Made by a program: the position numbers and the translations under genes. Below, piece by piece: positions 49,760 to 59,049 of a stretch of DNA of 64,000 nt. The notes under the pieces were generated by a model. It ran no database searches, had not been told where the DNA came from, and was given only the letters and a program-made list of their open reading frames with translations. The DNA is from Moesziomyces globuligerus (lineage: Eukaryota > Basidiomycota > Ustilaginomycetes > Ustilaginales > Ustilaginaceae): NCBI GenBank assembly GCA_030849465.1, contig JARVLF010000006.1:1-64000 (forward strand), written 5' to 3'. Position 1 is the first letter of the stretch. Each line of letters starts with the position of its first letter.

Positions 49760-52700
49760 ATGAACGATCCCGTCGTCGCCAGCTCCACTTCGCGCGCTGC
49801 CGCAGCTGCTCCGGCCAACGGCCAGTGGCGTTCCGCGACAGAGCATGACGTGCACGCCGACAACCGTGCCGAAAACATCTTTGGCTGGGTCCAGCCCGAT
49901 GAGTGGGACACCATCGCAGGTCCCAACAAGAGCAACTTCATGCGCGGCGATTGCCTCGAGTGCACCACCGACCAGGACAATGCCACCGACCCTTCCCTCG
50001 CTCAGAGCTGCGGCGGCCCCAGCTGTGGCTACGGCGCACAGTGCTGCGAATACAGCAGGCGTGCCACCCACACCCACGGCCCGTCGGAACGCAACGCCGC
50101 CCTCCTCCTCCAACGACCTCGAGCCACCTCCACCACCGACAAGATCGCAGACCTCGCAAAGATCGAGCACAAGTCCAGCCTCGGCGTCAGCCTCGTCGAC
50201 ATCATCCACGGCCGCAGCTGCCGCCCCATCAGCTTGCTCGACTTGCGCACCTTCCTCCATTTCCAACGCCAGCCGCACAAACGCCTTGCCACCTACTACC
50301 CTGCCTCGGACATGCAGTCCTCCGCGCTCGACGACTTTGACCTCAACCTCGACCAGCCTGCAGCCTCTCCGGCACGCATTTTCAAGGAGAAGCACAGCTC
50401 ACGCCGCCTTCACTTTGACGAGGTGGACGCGCTCGACTTCCTCGTCGCCTACGAGCGCTACGTCACCAAGTTCCGAGACCAGACCCGCACACAACGCCTC
50501 GCCAGCCCCGATCCCGCCACCTGCAAACTCGCCGTCCGCGCCTACGTTCGTCGCCAGTGCAAGCCCCGAGTCTCGACCGACATCACCATTGCGCAGATGC
50601 TCCTCCAGGATGCGCCCACCGTCGACGACGACGACGACGACGAGATCTCCGAACAGGCCTCGCAGGAGGTGCTTGCGCGACTGCGCCCCGCCGACCTCGG
50701 CCTCAAGCCCGAGACACAACCCTTGCGCGTCGAGTTTGATCGCCTCGTCCATCGCTACCTCTGCTCCCGACGCGCCTGTATCCTCCCCAGCAGCCGCAAG
50801 TACAGACGCAAGCGCGACTCCACTTCGTCTTCGGGCACAGCAGCCGGCGGCGCCGAATCGCCTGCCAAGCACGGCTCGTCCAGTCCGGACAAGATGCCGC
50901 GTCTGCGCTGGATGGTCGACGTCGGCCTCGTCTCCGAGATCGACCTGCAGCTCTGCTTGGCCGAGTGCGACTTCTCCACGCACCCGGACGTGCTGGCTCC
51001 CATCGCCGAGGCTGTGTATGCCTACATGTCGCAGCACGTCGTTCCCTTCTTCTTCCTCTCGGTCGCACGCAACCTCAGCCCCAACACCAAGCGCGGTCGT
51101 CTCTTGGTGGGCATCTCCTGCACGGCCATCGCTCTGTTGTTTTCCATCCTGCTCATCGTCAGCCCGTCGCCTCTGGCCCCACATGCCAACAACGGCACGG
51201 GAAATATACCGCGATGGTGGCGTTTGCTCACCGCGCCCATCTGGTGCGCTGGCCTCGGCTACATCCTGGCCTACTTTACGGGGCTCTGTGTGTGGCTCAC
51301 GCTGCGCGGCAACCGCGAACCGGACGAGGAGGAGGAGCGCGAACGCGAAGAGATCCGATCGCGCATCTCGGGCGAAGACGTGGTCGGATTCGACCTCGCC
51401 GAGCTCCAGGCCGCTGTCGACGAGCGGGACACGGAGGTCGAGGCCGACACCAATCGCTGGATGGCTCCCGAGATCGCCGGCATCCTCACGGGCATCACGG
51501 GCCAGAAGAAGGACAAGCGCAGGCGCCAGCGCTCGAGCTCGGACGCACTCCGTCTCGACGCGCTCGAGGAGGGCCACCATCGCGCAAAGTCCGAGGGCAC
51601 CGATGCCATTCCGTCGGGCAAAGCTTCGCTCGAGTATTCGCTGGCGCCCGAAAAGCTGCCAGACGCGGCCGACAACGCTTCGGCGTACGCGCCTACGACG
51701 CCGTTCGCGGACAGGGCTATCGCCCTAGCAGCGCCCGCCGCGGTCATCATGAACACGCCTCGACGCCCGTCGATGATGTTGGGCATGTCGGACACGCAGC
51801 TGGCGGGTCGACCCTCGGCGACGCTGTCGGCTCTGGACGTGAGTGCCGCCAACTCGGTGCGACCGAGCCTGGAGCGATCCGGGCACTCGCTCACCGATGT
51901 GCGCCAGGCCGGCTCACGTCCTGCGGCGAGCGGCGACAGTCCGTCGGGCCCGGCACTGATGCGACAGAAGCGCGTGCCGCTGCTCAATCTGTCGATCGGC
52001 ATCGTCAAAACGTCGGGCCCCGAGCTCGGCGACGACCATCAGCGCGATGGTCCCGTTCTGACGCGCGACGCTCTGCTCTTTGATCCCGAGCTAGCGGCTC
52101 GTGTCAATGCTCCGGCTGCGGCCGGAGCGTCGAACGAAGGCTCGCCCGGACGTTCGGCTCGGTCGCTCAGCGTGTCGGCGGGCGCCATGCATGGGTCGCC
52201 GCCGGGGCGGCGCAAGTCGCTCGCACATGCGCTGCTGCCGATGCGGTCGGGCGCACGTCTGCAGGCGCAGATGGCAGAGACGCAGCTCGGCTCGCCCACC
52301 TACGAGACGCACAGTGAAAAGAGCGCCGAGCACGTCGAGCTCGCCATGCCGACGGTGCTGGAGCCGGCGGCGCTGGCGTCGATGCCCGTCGTCGGCATCT
52401 CGGCCACGAGCCCGCACGAGATCGCGCCCTGGGCCGCCACGGGCGCCAAGAGCGCCGAGCTGCCATCAACGGCCCGCCCCGTGCTCTTCGCACTGCCCTC
52501 GAAGCGCAAGTCGCGGCTGTCGGCGACGACGAGCACGACGATGGTAGCGAGCCCCTCGGCACCCATCGCTGCGGGCGCCAAGCGCACGTACGAGGATGCG
52601 CCTTCGCTCTCGCTCCGGCAGCGGCTGTGGATCGCCGTGCAGCGCGGTACGGGCTTCGCCGTGGGCACCGAGCGCGTGCTCGACGCACGTGTCCGCAGGG

Positions 52701-52786
52701 CCCAGCAGATGAAGGCGCTCCGCATCATGGCGCTCAACACGCTGGCGACCGTCGTCGTCGTCGTCATCGTCGTCGCCATCCCCTGA
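49760..52786 (+). CDS. RGS-domain membrane protein, Rax1-like
   Basis: 1008 residues from ATG 49760 (CGCCATGAAC); the frame is open upstream but the extension looks like leader. The N-terminus has a cysteine cluster (DCLECTTDQD, CGGPSCGYGAQCC) of unknown role. Residues about 135-430 look like a split RGS fold: LLDLRTFLHFQRQPH, LDFLVAYERYVTKF, an acidic insert, then FDRLVHRYLCSR and LAECDFSTHPDVL, ending YMSQHVVPFFFLSVARNLS. Membrane segments lie at about 447-470 and 490-515, and a third at the extreme C-terminus (985-1008). The long region between is disordered. Rax1-type proteins with this RGS-plus-membrane layout act in bud-site or growth-site selection. Confidence 0.65.
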   Translation: MNDPVVASSTSRAAAAAPANGQWRSATEHDVHADNRAENIFGWVQPDEWDTIAGPNKSNFMRGDCLECTTDQDNATDPSLAQSCGGPSCGYGAQCCEYSRRATHTHGPSERNAALLLQRPRATSTTDKIADLAKIEHKSSLGVSLVDIIHGRSCRPISLLDLRTFLHFQRQPHKRLATYYPASDMQSSALDDFDLNLDQPAASPARIFKEKHSSRRLHFDEVDALDFLVAYERYVTKFRDQTRTQRLASPDPATCKLAVRAYVRRQCKPRVSTDITIAQMLLQDAPTVDDDDDDEISEQASQEVLARLRPADLGLKPETQPLRVEFDRLVHRYLCSRRACILPSSRKYRRKRDSTSSSGTAAGGAESPAKHGSSSPDKMPRLRWMVDVGLVSEIDLQLCLAECDFSTHPDVLAPIAEAVYAYMSQHVVPFFFLSVARNLSPNTKRGRLLVGISCTAIALLFSILLIVSPSPLAPHANNGTGNIPRWWRLLTAPIWCAGLGYILAYFTGLCVWLTLRGNREPDEEEEREREEIRSRISGEDVVGFDLAELQAAVDERDTEVEADTNRWMAPEIAGILTGITGQKKDKRRRQRSSSDALRLDALEEGHHRAKSEGTDAIPSGKASLEYSLAPEKLPDAADNASAYAPTTPFADRAIALAAPAAVIMNTPRRPSMMLGMSDTQLAGRPSATLSALDVSAANSVRPSLERSGHSLTDVRQAGSRPAASGDSPSGPALMRQKRVPLLNLSIGIVKTSGPELGDDHQRDGPVLTRDALLFDPELAARVNAPAAAGASNEGSPGRSARSLSVSAGAMHGSPPGRRKSLAHALLPMRSGARLQAQMAETQLGSPTYETHSEKSAEHVELAMPTVLEPAALASMPVVGISATSPHEIAPWAATGAKSAELPSTARPVLFALPSKRKSRLSATTSTTMVASPSAPIAAGAKRTYEDAPSLSLRQRLWIAVQRGTGFAVGTERVLDARVRRAQQMKALRIMALNTLATVVVVVIVVAIP

Positions 52787-53237
52787 CCCGACGCGATCGC
52801 TACGCTTCATCTTGTACTTGTATCCATTTGGTCTGTATCCCGGTCACTTGCACCACTTGTAATCGATACCCCCCCTTTTTTCCATCTCTTCACGATATGT
52901 GTCTCTTGCGAGCGGTGATGTGAGGCGTGCAGCGGGAGATGGTGGTGCGTATGGCGGACGGCTTTCGGCTCAGTCGGCTGTGCCGGGTGGGATTATTTCG
53001 GCGTAAAAGCGTCCAAAGACCGCGTCTGACGTTTTCGCGGCAGCAGACGGCGGTGCCTGAGCGGGTGTGCGGGGACCAACACGTCGGACTCTGCCCTGGA
53101 ATTGCCGGTCGAGCGATGCCCCGCGTTCTCTTTCTCCGCATTCGCAACCGGCAACACCTTGTCTCCGCACATCACCCTCTGCGCCTCCATCATCATCTGT
53201 TCTCCCACCCGTCTCGCTCCATCCTAGCCGCATCGTC
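52787..53237. other. Intergenic, RGS gene 3' flank to HMG-CoA lyase promoter
   Basis: About 450 bp. The HMG-CoA lyase frame is open upstream to 53067 but the extra residues are not conserved. No gene or structured element seen. Confidence 0.5.
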
Positions 53238-54296
53238 ATGCTGCGACCGCTTCTCGCTTCGAGCGTCGGTACGGTGCGCACGGCTGCGCGCTCCTACGCC
53301 ACGGCCGCCTCCGGCAGCAAGTTCGTCAAGATCGTCGAAGTCTCGCCGCGCGATGGCCTGCAGAACGAAAAAACGATCGTGCCGACGCAGACCAAGGTCG
53401 AGCTCATCCGACGGCTTGCGGACACGGGCGTGCGCGTGATCGAGGCGGGCTCGTTCGTCTCGCCCAAATGGGTGCCTCAGATGGGGGACACGCCCGAAGT
53501 CGTAGCACAAATGCCCCTGCACTCGTCCATCTCGTATCCGGTCCTCGTGCCCAACATGCGCGGACTCGAAGGGCTGCAGAAGCTCCTTGCGAGCTATGCC
53601 GATGGCTCCAAGGGCTCGCCGCCTACGGACGAGATCGCGATTTTCACCGCGGCGTCCGAATCGTTCTGCAAGGCCAACACCAACTGCACCATCGCCGAGT
53701 CGCTCGAGCGTCTGCACGCCGTCGCCACCCAGGCCAAATCGCAGGGTCTCAAAGTTCGTGGCTACGTCAGCGTGGTAGCGGGCTGTCCGTACGAGGGGAG
53801 GGTGGATCCCGAGGCGGTGGGCCGGGTGTCCAAGGCGCTGTACGAGATGGGATGCTACGAGGTTTCGCTCGGCGACACCATCGGTGCAGGCACGCCCTCG
53901 ACCATGGAAGCCGCGCTCAACGCCAGCGTACAGCAGTCCCGAGCGGGAGCCGAGTACTTTGCCGCGCACTGCCACGATACGATGAACACGGGCCTGGCCA
54001 ACGTGCTGCACATGGTCCGGCTCGGCGTCCGAACCGTCGATTCGGCCGTAGGCGGACTCGGCGGCTGCCCGTACTCGCCCGGTGCGACGGGCAACATCGA
54101 CACCGAGAGCGTCGTCTTTGCGCTCCACAACGAAGGCTACCAGACGGGTACCGATCTGGACAAGTTGGTCGATGTCGGAGACTGGATCAATGCGCAGATC
54201 GGCAGAGCCAACGCCAGCAGCGCCGGTCGCGCCGTGCTCGCCCAGCGAAAGATCCGCGCAGAACGCGCTGCCAAACACGCCACGGCCAAGCTCTGA
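53238..54296 (+). CDS. 3-hydroxy-3-methylglutaryl-CoA lyase
   Basis: 352 residues. It splits HMG-CoA into acetyl-CoA and acetoacetate, the last step of leucine degradation. The N-terminus (MLRPLLASSVGTVRTAARSY) is arginine-rich with no acidic residues, a mitochondrial presequence. Family motifs are EVSPRDGLQNEK, EAGSFVSPKWVPQM, the lyase signature SVVAGCPYEG with the catalytic-loop cysteine at residue 183, GDTIGAGTP, HCHDTMNTGLAN, and VGGLGGCPYSPGATGN. The protein ends in AKL, which fits a peroxisomal PTS1, as some vertebrate HMG-CoA lyases end in CKL. The ATG at 53238 is chosen because it starts the presequence. No introns. Confidence 0.95.
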   Translation: MLRPLLASSVGTVRTAARSYATAASGSKFVKIVEVSPRDGLQNEKTIVPTQTKVELIRRLADTGVRVIEAGSFVSPKWVPQMGDTPEVVAQMPLHSSISYPVLVPNMRGLEGLQKLLASYADGSKGSPPTDEIAIFTAASESFCKANTNCTIAESLERLHAVATQAKSQGLKVRGYVSVVAGCPYEGRVDPEAVGRVSKALYEMGCYEVSLGDTIGAGTPSTMEAALNASVQQSRAGAEYFAAHCHDTMNTGLANVLHMVRLGVRTVDSAVGGLGGCPYSPGATGNIDTESVVFALHNEGYQTGTDLDKLVDVGDWINAQIGRANASSAGRAVLAQRKIRAERAAKHATAKL

Positions 54297-54540
54297 CCAC
54301 TCTCTCCAGCAGCAATGTTTGACCAACTCACCTCGCAGGCTGGGCTCGTGTGTGCAAGTGTGGGCCGAGGTGGTGAGTAGTGGATTCGGAACTCGGAGAC
54401 CGCCGCGTACCTCCACACCGGGTTTGTGCGCATGATTCCGCCGAGCGAACGTGGACACATGCTGTGTGCCGCACTTTTGTACTGCTTGCCGTTCTTGCCC
54501 CACCATCGCTCCATCGCTTGTGGCAGCTATCGGAATCATC

Positions 54541-55773
54541 ATGTCGCCTCCCGTGGGTGGTGTGGGGGCATCGGACCTGCTTCGGCGCTCGCTCTACCTG
54601 CCGCTTGGTGTGTTGGGCGTCTACACTGCGTTCTTCCTCGCGCTGCTCACGCCCGTGCTTCAGCGCCACTTTATCTTTCTCCACGCGATCCAGTTTCCCT
54701 TTCGACCCTCGTTCGACCAGCCGGACAAGTACGGGCTTGCGCCCGCCAAGACCCGGGCCTTGACGATCACCACTGCTGATGGAGAGAGGATCGGTGCATG
54801 GCATGTGCTACCGGAGCTCGCGTATCACGCTGCCATCGCGCACGGACAGCCGGTCGAGCGAGCGAGGTTCGACGAGACGGTCTACGACGAGGCGATGCGC
54901 GAGTGGCCGACGGTTCTCTACCTCCATGGCAACGCGATGCACCGCGCGGCACCCTGGAGGATCGCGGCGTATTCGGCGCTCACGTCGCGCATGGACGTCA
55001 ACGTCGTAGCCATCGACTACCGCGGATTTGGCGATAGCACAGGAACACCTTCGGAAGACGGCGTGGTCAACGACGCAAGGGCTGCCTACGACTGGATCAG
55101 ACAGCACCAGGCAGGAAGCGAGCAGAGCGTGACGCTCTTCGGTCAGAGTTTGGGCACCGGCATCGCAGCGATCCTCGCCACGCAGCTGCAGGCCCAGGGC
55201 GATCCGGTGCATCTCGTCCTCATGGCTCCCTACGCCAACCTGCGCTCTCTCGTCAGCGACTTTCGTCTCGGCGGCTTCCTCCCCCTCCTAGCCCCCATCA
55301 AAGCACTCCCCTTCCACGACTGTAAGTTTCTCCCTCCTTTCTTTTCTGTTCGTCAAGTGGTCTTGGTGGAACTCGGTGCTGATGGAGAATTTGGACTTGT
55401 AGGGCTACTGGAGCGGTGCATGCAGACGCGGCTGGATACGTTGGCGACGCTTCCCACACTGATGCAGACGGCGAGGGGCAACGTGGTGTTGCTGCACGCG
55501 CGCGATGATCCCGTCATCCCCGCTGCGCACTCGCACCACCTCTTCACCGCGCTCCGCTCGCGCGCGCACAAACCGCCACTCCACCACCGCACCCTCGACA
55601 ACTTCGCCCACATCCACCGCTTCCACCCCACGCACGCCTCGACCGTCTCGCTCATCGAAACGCTCCACGGCGGCCACAACCAACTCACCGAAGGCGCGCT
55701 CGACCTCGTCCGCACCGCGCTCAACCTCCCCTCGCACCTCTCTCCCCCCCGTAGCACACGCGGTCCCACCTAG
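54541..55773 (+). CDS. ABHD12-like alpha/beta hydrolase
   Basis: 383 residues from two exons, 54541-55321 and 55403-55773. The 81-nt intron (donor GTAAGT, acceptor TTGTAG) is a multiple of three and stays open if unspliced, so it is easy to misread as coding; splicing gives HDWLLERC, which fits the family better. One N-terminal membrane helix (LYLPLGVLGVYTAFFLALL). Hydrolase motifs: LYLHGNAMHRA (oxyanion region), the nucleophile elbow FGQSLGTG, HARDDPVIP (acid) and FAHIHRFHP (base). ABHD12-type enzymes cleave monoacylglycerol and lysophosphatidylserine at ER membranes; the substrate here is inferred only. Confidence 0.85.
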   Translation: MSPPVGGVGASDLLRRSLYLPLGVLGVYTAFFLALLTPVLQRHFIFLHAIQFPFRPSFDQPDKYGLAPAKTRALTITTADGERIGAWHVLPELAYHAAIAHGQPVERARFDETVYDEAMREWPTVLYLHGNAMHRAAPWRIAAYSALTSRMDVNVVAIDYRGFGDSTGTPSEDGVVNDARAAYDWIRQHQAGSEQSVTLFGQSLGTGIAAILATQLQAQGDPVHLVLMAPYANLRSLVSDFRLGGFLPLLAPIKALPFHDCKFLPPFFSVRQVVLVELGADGEFGLVGLLERCMQTRLDTLATLPTLMQTARGNVVLLHARDDPVIPAAHSHHLFTALRSRAHKPPLHHRTLDNFAHIHRFHPTHASTVSLIETLHGGHNQLTEGALDLVRTALNLPSHLSPPRSTRGPT

Positions 55774-55806
55774 AGCAAAGGGTATCAAACTGCCATTGCG
55801 TTCTTC

Positions 55807-58482
55807 TCACACCTGGAACGACGGCAGCGCATAGAGCCCAGACTCGCGGCCGAGGAAGCCGAATCCAAGGAGGACCTCCATCTTTCTGCTGTGCCAGCCG
55901 ATGTCGCCGTTGACGTGGCCGTTGGCGTCGACGAGCCTCTGCAGCGCCTGTCGCCGCGGATGCTCGAGCGGGAGGTCGCGCACCACCTCGTCGCGCGGCG
56001 TCACCTTGATGTCCGACGGCAGCGAGTACGATGCTGCGAGCACGTGGCGCGAGCGCGACCTCGAGCCCGATCCGCCGCCGACCGAATGCGCACGCCGGAT
56101 CGACGGGATCGTCGGCGCGGCCGACGGCGAGTTGGACGTCGGCGGCACGCGCAACAGCGAGCGCGACGACCTATCCGCCGTCTCGTCGCTCGTCCTGAGC
56201 GAGCCCTCGTCGTACCGCACCGACCTGCCCCTTCTGAGCGCCGCTTCTCCCGCCGCTTCGCCTACCTCTGCTGGCGCGACTGCACTCGGCACGTTGGCCG
56301 GATCCTCGAGTAGCACCTCGTCGCTCGCCTCTGGATTCGGGCCCGCCGCGACATCCACCACCCACCCTCTCCTTCCGGCGCCCCGGATGACCTTCCAGCT
56401 CCCGAACCCGCCGCGGACGCTCTTGAGCGATGCCTGGTTGAGTCCGATGACGCGGAGGTTCGTCGGCGCGCGCGCATTCGCCGGCAGCGGCGGCGGCAGG
56501 TCCGAGCCCGACTTGAAGCCCATCATGGCGAGCTGGACCGAGATCGGGATGGGCGGCGTCTTGGCGCACGGCCCGACGAGGATGCTCTGCAGATGCACCG
56601 CGTTGATCGCCGTCGCGTCGTGGCTGTCGTATCCGGGGATCGCCGTGGTGAGGCCCTCGGTCGAGGTGCGCGAGGTGCACGAGTCCGAGAGCTCGAGTAC
56701 CTGCACGTTGGGCGCGCGCTCGCGCAGCAGCTTGCTCACCGCCTCGAGCCGGATGTTGGGGCAGTGCGAAAGCCCGAGGTCGAGCAGCGACGGCTGAGGC
56801 CCGATGAGACCGAGCAGCTCGTCGCTCATCTCGCACCCGCCCAGGTCCAGATACCGCAGCTTGCCTGAGCGGAAACACGGCGCCTGCGTGATGACCACCT
56901 TGAGATCCTCGGCGTCGATCGGCGTTGGGAAGATGAGCGTACCGGCGAGCGAGAGTTCGACCAAACCCTGCGTGCACGGCGCATCCACCAGCAGCTCGGT
57001 GACCGATTCCGACGTGATGCGCTTGCAAAACGCCAGCGAGAGACTCTCGAGCTGCAGCTGGTACGAGCTGCTCAGCGCGCTTAGCAGAGCCGCATCCGCC
57101 TTGGTCCGCGACAGGTCCAGATGCGTCAGGCGCGGGAAGGCCAGCACGAACGGATTCAGAAGCTCGTTGCCCAGCGTCACGCCCGAAAGCCCGAGTCGGT
57201 TGAGCGAAGGGAAGGCAGTGGGCCGCGCAGGATGCCGGCTCGGCCCGTCGCCGTCGCGGCGGCGCGTCGAGACGGACCGACTGAGGCTCTTGTTTTGGCG
57301 TCGGCTGAGCGTGCTGCGACCTCTGCCCCTCTCCTCCTCCTCGTCGTCATCCACCTCCATCCCCGTCTCGTCGTCGTCGGACTCGGTCTCCTCCTCGACA
57401 GTGTCGGTCATGCGTCCGCTGAACTTCTTGAGGTGGGTCTGAACGAACTCCTTCATGGCCTCTTCGAAGCGCGGCGAGACACACTCGCACAGGTCGAGGC
57501 TCTGGAGCATCTTGTTGGAACGACCGCTGCTGCGCTCGACGGACACGCCGCGCAGGCGGCTGGGCTTGCTGTACTCGCCATCGCGGAAAAGAAGCGCCTC
57601 GAGCACGTCGTTGGACAGCGCCGAGTCCATGGTCTCGCTTGCGCCAAATGCGACAAGCCCCTCGGCAGCCGTGACGAGCGCGAGCAGACGCGCGGGGGTG
57701 ACGAATCTGCGGTCCATGCCTTCGCCGATGGTTCGACGCATGCCCTGCGTGCGAAAGTTGGAAAAGTCGACGAGGCGGACGGCGCGATGGAGAATGGCAG
57801 CCTCCTCGTCTCCGTCCTCGCGGAGCGTCACATGATAGACGGGAACCTCGGGGGTCGAAGTCGAGTCCTCGGTCCAGACGAGCTCGACCTCGCCGTCTTC
57901 ATCTGCGTTGATGCGAATCAAGTCGCGACGCGACTTGCCGCTTGTGAGCGAGCCTGCACGTTCCATGGATACGGCCGCTTTGGATGGCGCAGGGCTCTGA
58001 GTGCGGCTGGCAGGAGGCGTCGGGGTGGCCGTGCCGCCGATGACGAGCTTGTGGCCGAGCGCATGCGCGAAGCCGGCAGCCGCCACCATATTGACGAACG
58101 AGGCGGGGTCGGAGGGGTCGACGTTGACGCTGCCGGTGGACGCATACTTTTCGTAGGCGCTAGCCAGGTGAGAAGCACCAAGCGTCCTCAGCAGCAGATT
58201 GAAGCTGTGCGGCAGCGTGATCTGGATGCGGCGGAAGAGCAGCACCTGAGCCTCGTGGTAGAAGGCCTTGTTGACGAGGCAGAGGTTGTAGAGCGTCTTG
58301 CGCGTGTCGTTTTGGGTGGAGGAGATCTTGCGGCCATCAGGATAGGAGGAAGGGAGGCCGTGCGGATCGATGTTGCGGAACGACGACTTTGGGATCGAGT
58401 CGAGCCAGACTAAGCCGACGATCTCGCGCAGGATTTCGGTGGGCAAGTCATTGATCGTTGCTCCGCGTCCCGGCGCAGCCAT
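55807..58482 (-). CDS. F-box and leucine-rich-repeat protein
   Basis: 891 residues from ATG 58482. The N-terminus INDLPTEILREIVGLVW is an F-box, which would bind Skp1 in an SCF ubiquitin ligase. It is followed by LYNLCLVNKAFYHEAQVLLFRRI, common after F-boxes. The middle carries leucine-rich repeats (LNRLGLSGVTLG, LTHLDLSRTK, LESLSLAFCKRIT, LRYLDLGGCEMSDELL, LLDLGLSHCPNI), interrupted by an acidic insert rich in E and D (about 385-410). The C-terminal 200 residues are mostly disordered with a conserved-looking end. The target protein is not predictable. No introns; it converges on the ABHD12-like gene with about 30 bp between stops. Confidence 0.78.
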   Translation of the reverse strand: MAAPGRGATINDLPTEILREIVGLVWLDSIPKSSFRNIDPHGLPSSYPDGRKISSTQNDTRKTLYNLCLVNKAFYHEAQVLLFRRIQITLPHSFNLLLRTLGASHLASAYEKYASTGSVNVDPSDPASFVNMVAAAGFAHALGHKLVIGGTATPTPPASRTQSPAPSKAAVSMERAGSLTSGKSRRDLIRINADEDGEVELVWTEDSTSTPEVPVYHVTLREDGDEEAAILHRAVRLVDFSNFRTQGMRRTIGEGMDRRFVTPARLLALVTAAEGLVAFGASETMDSALSNDVLEALLFRDGEYSKPSRLRGVSVERSSGRSNKMLQSLDLCECVSPRFEEAMKEFVQTHLKKFSGRMTDTVEEETESDDDETGMEVDDDEEEERGRGRSTLSRRQNKSLSRSVSTRRRDGDGPSRHPARPTAFPSLNRLGLSGVTLGNELLNPFVLAFPRLTHLDLSRTKADAALLSALSSSYQLQLESLSLAFCKRITSESVTELLVDAPCTQGLVELSLAGTLIFPTPIDAEDLKVVITQAPCFRSGKLRYLDLGGCEMSDELLGLIGPQPSLLDLGLSHCPNIRLEAVSKLLRERAPNVQVLELSDSCTSRTSTEGLTTAIPGYDSHDATAINAVHLQSILVGPCAKTPPIPISVQLAMMGFKSGSDLPPPLPANARAPTNLRVIGLNQASLKSVRGGFGSWKVIRGAGRRGWVVDVAAGPNPEASDEVLLEDPANVPSAVAPAEVGEAAGEAALRRGRSVRYDEGSLRTSDETADRSSRSLLRVPPTSNSPSAAPTIPSIRRAHSVGGGSGSRSRSRHVLAASYSLPSDIKVTPRDEVVRDLPLEHPRRQALQRLVDANGHVNGDIGWHSRKMEVLLGFGFLGRESGLYALPSFQV

Positions 58483-59049
58483 CTCTCTCTGGACAGGGAT
58501 ATGGAGCTGCGAGCGGAGGAGCGGCGACGCGACCAAGAAAGTGCTGGAGTGCGTATGCGTATCTGCTCGGCGTAGAGAGTCGGAGGTGCCGCTGAGGATG
58601 AAGTTGGTGGCGGCGAGACGTTTGGCTGCGGCAAGAAACGAGGCCTTCTCGGTTGTTGCATCACCTCTGCGCTGTGACTGTGACTGTGACTGTGACTGTG
58701 GAGGCGCGCGTGTCTTTGAGCAAGGGTCCTCCTCGCTCTCTCTTTTGTTTCGCCCTTCTTAGCCAATTTATTTTAGTATTAGAGTTGGCAGCGTGGCGTG
58801 GGATGGCGGTCGAGAGCGAAATTTTTCCTTGCCGTGTGCGGTCCATCGATTCGACACTTTTGGTGATATTTTCAGAAGCTCCTCCGCCAGGTGGAGGCGG
58901 CGAAGCTTTTTGTGCCAACGAGAGGGTTCAATCGTCGTTGGCGCTCGAAGCACGTTCGGAAGGCTGCCGAAGGGATCCGCACACACTCACTCCCATCATC
59001 ATCCGCGTTCGGAGCTTTCATCGGTCCATCCGAGCCACTCCTTCCGACC
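58483..59049. other. Divergent promoter region with CTGTGA microsatellite
   Basis: About 570 bp between the F-box gene and the SAM35-like gene. It has a CTGTGA hexanucleotide array at 58672-58700, which by position would fall in the F-box gene's leader. No gene. Confidence 0.6.
58672..58700. repeat. CTGTGA hexanucleotide microsatellite
   Basis: Nearly five perfect tandem CTGTGA units. Confidence 0.9.

Noticed and set aside
55322..55402. In-frame extra segment of the ABHD12-like protein
   Set aside because: GTAAGT and TTGTAG ends, 81-nt length and poor family fit indicate an unspliced intron.
57121..58413. 430-codon ORF antisense to the F-box/LRR gene
   Set aside because: No motif recognised and it opposes a gene with F-box and repeat structure.
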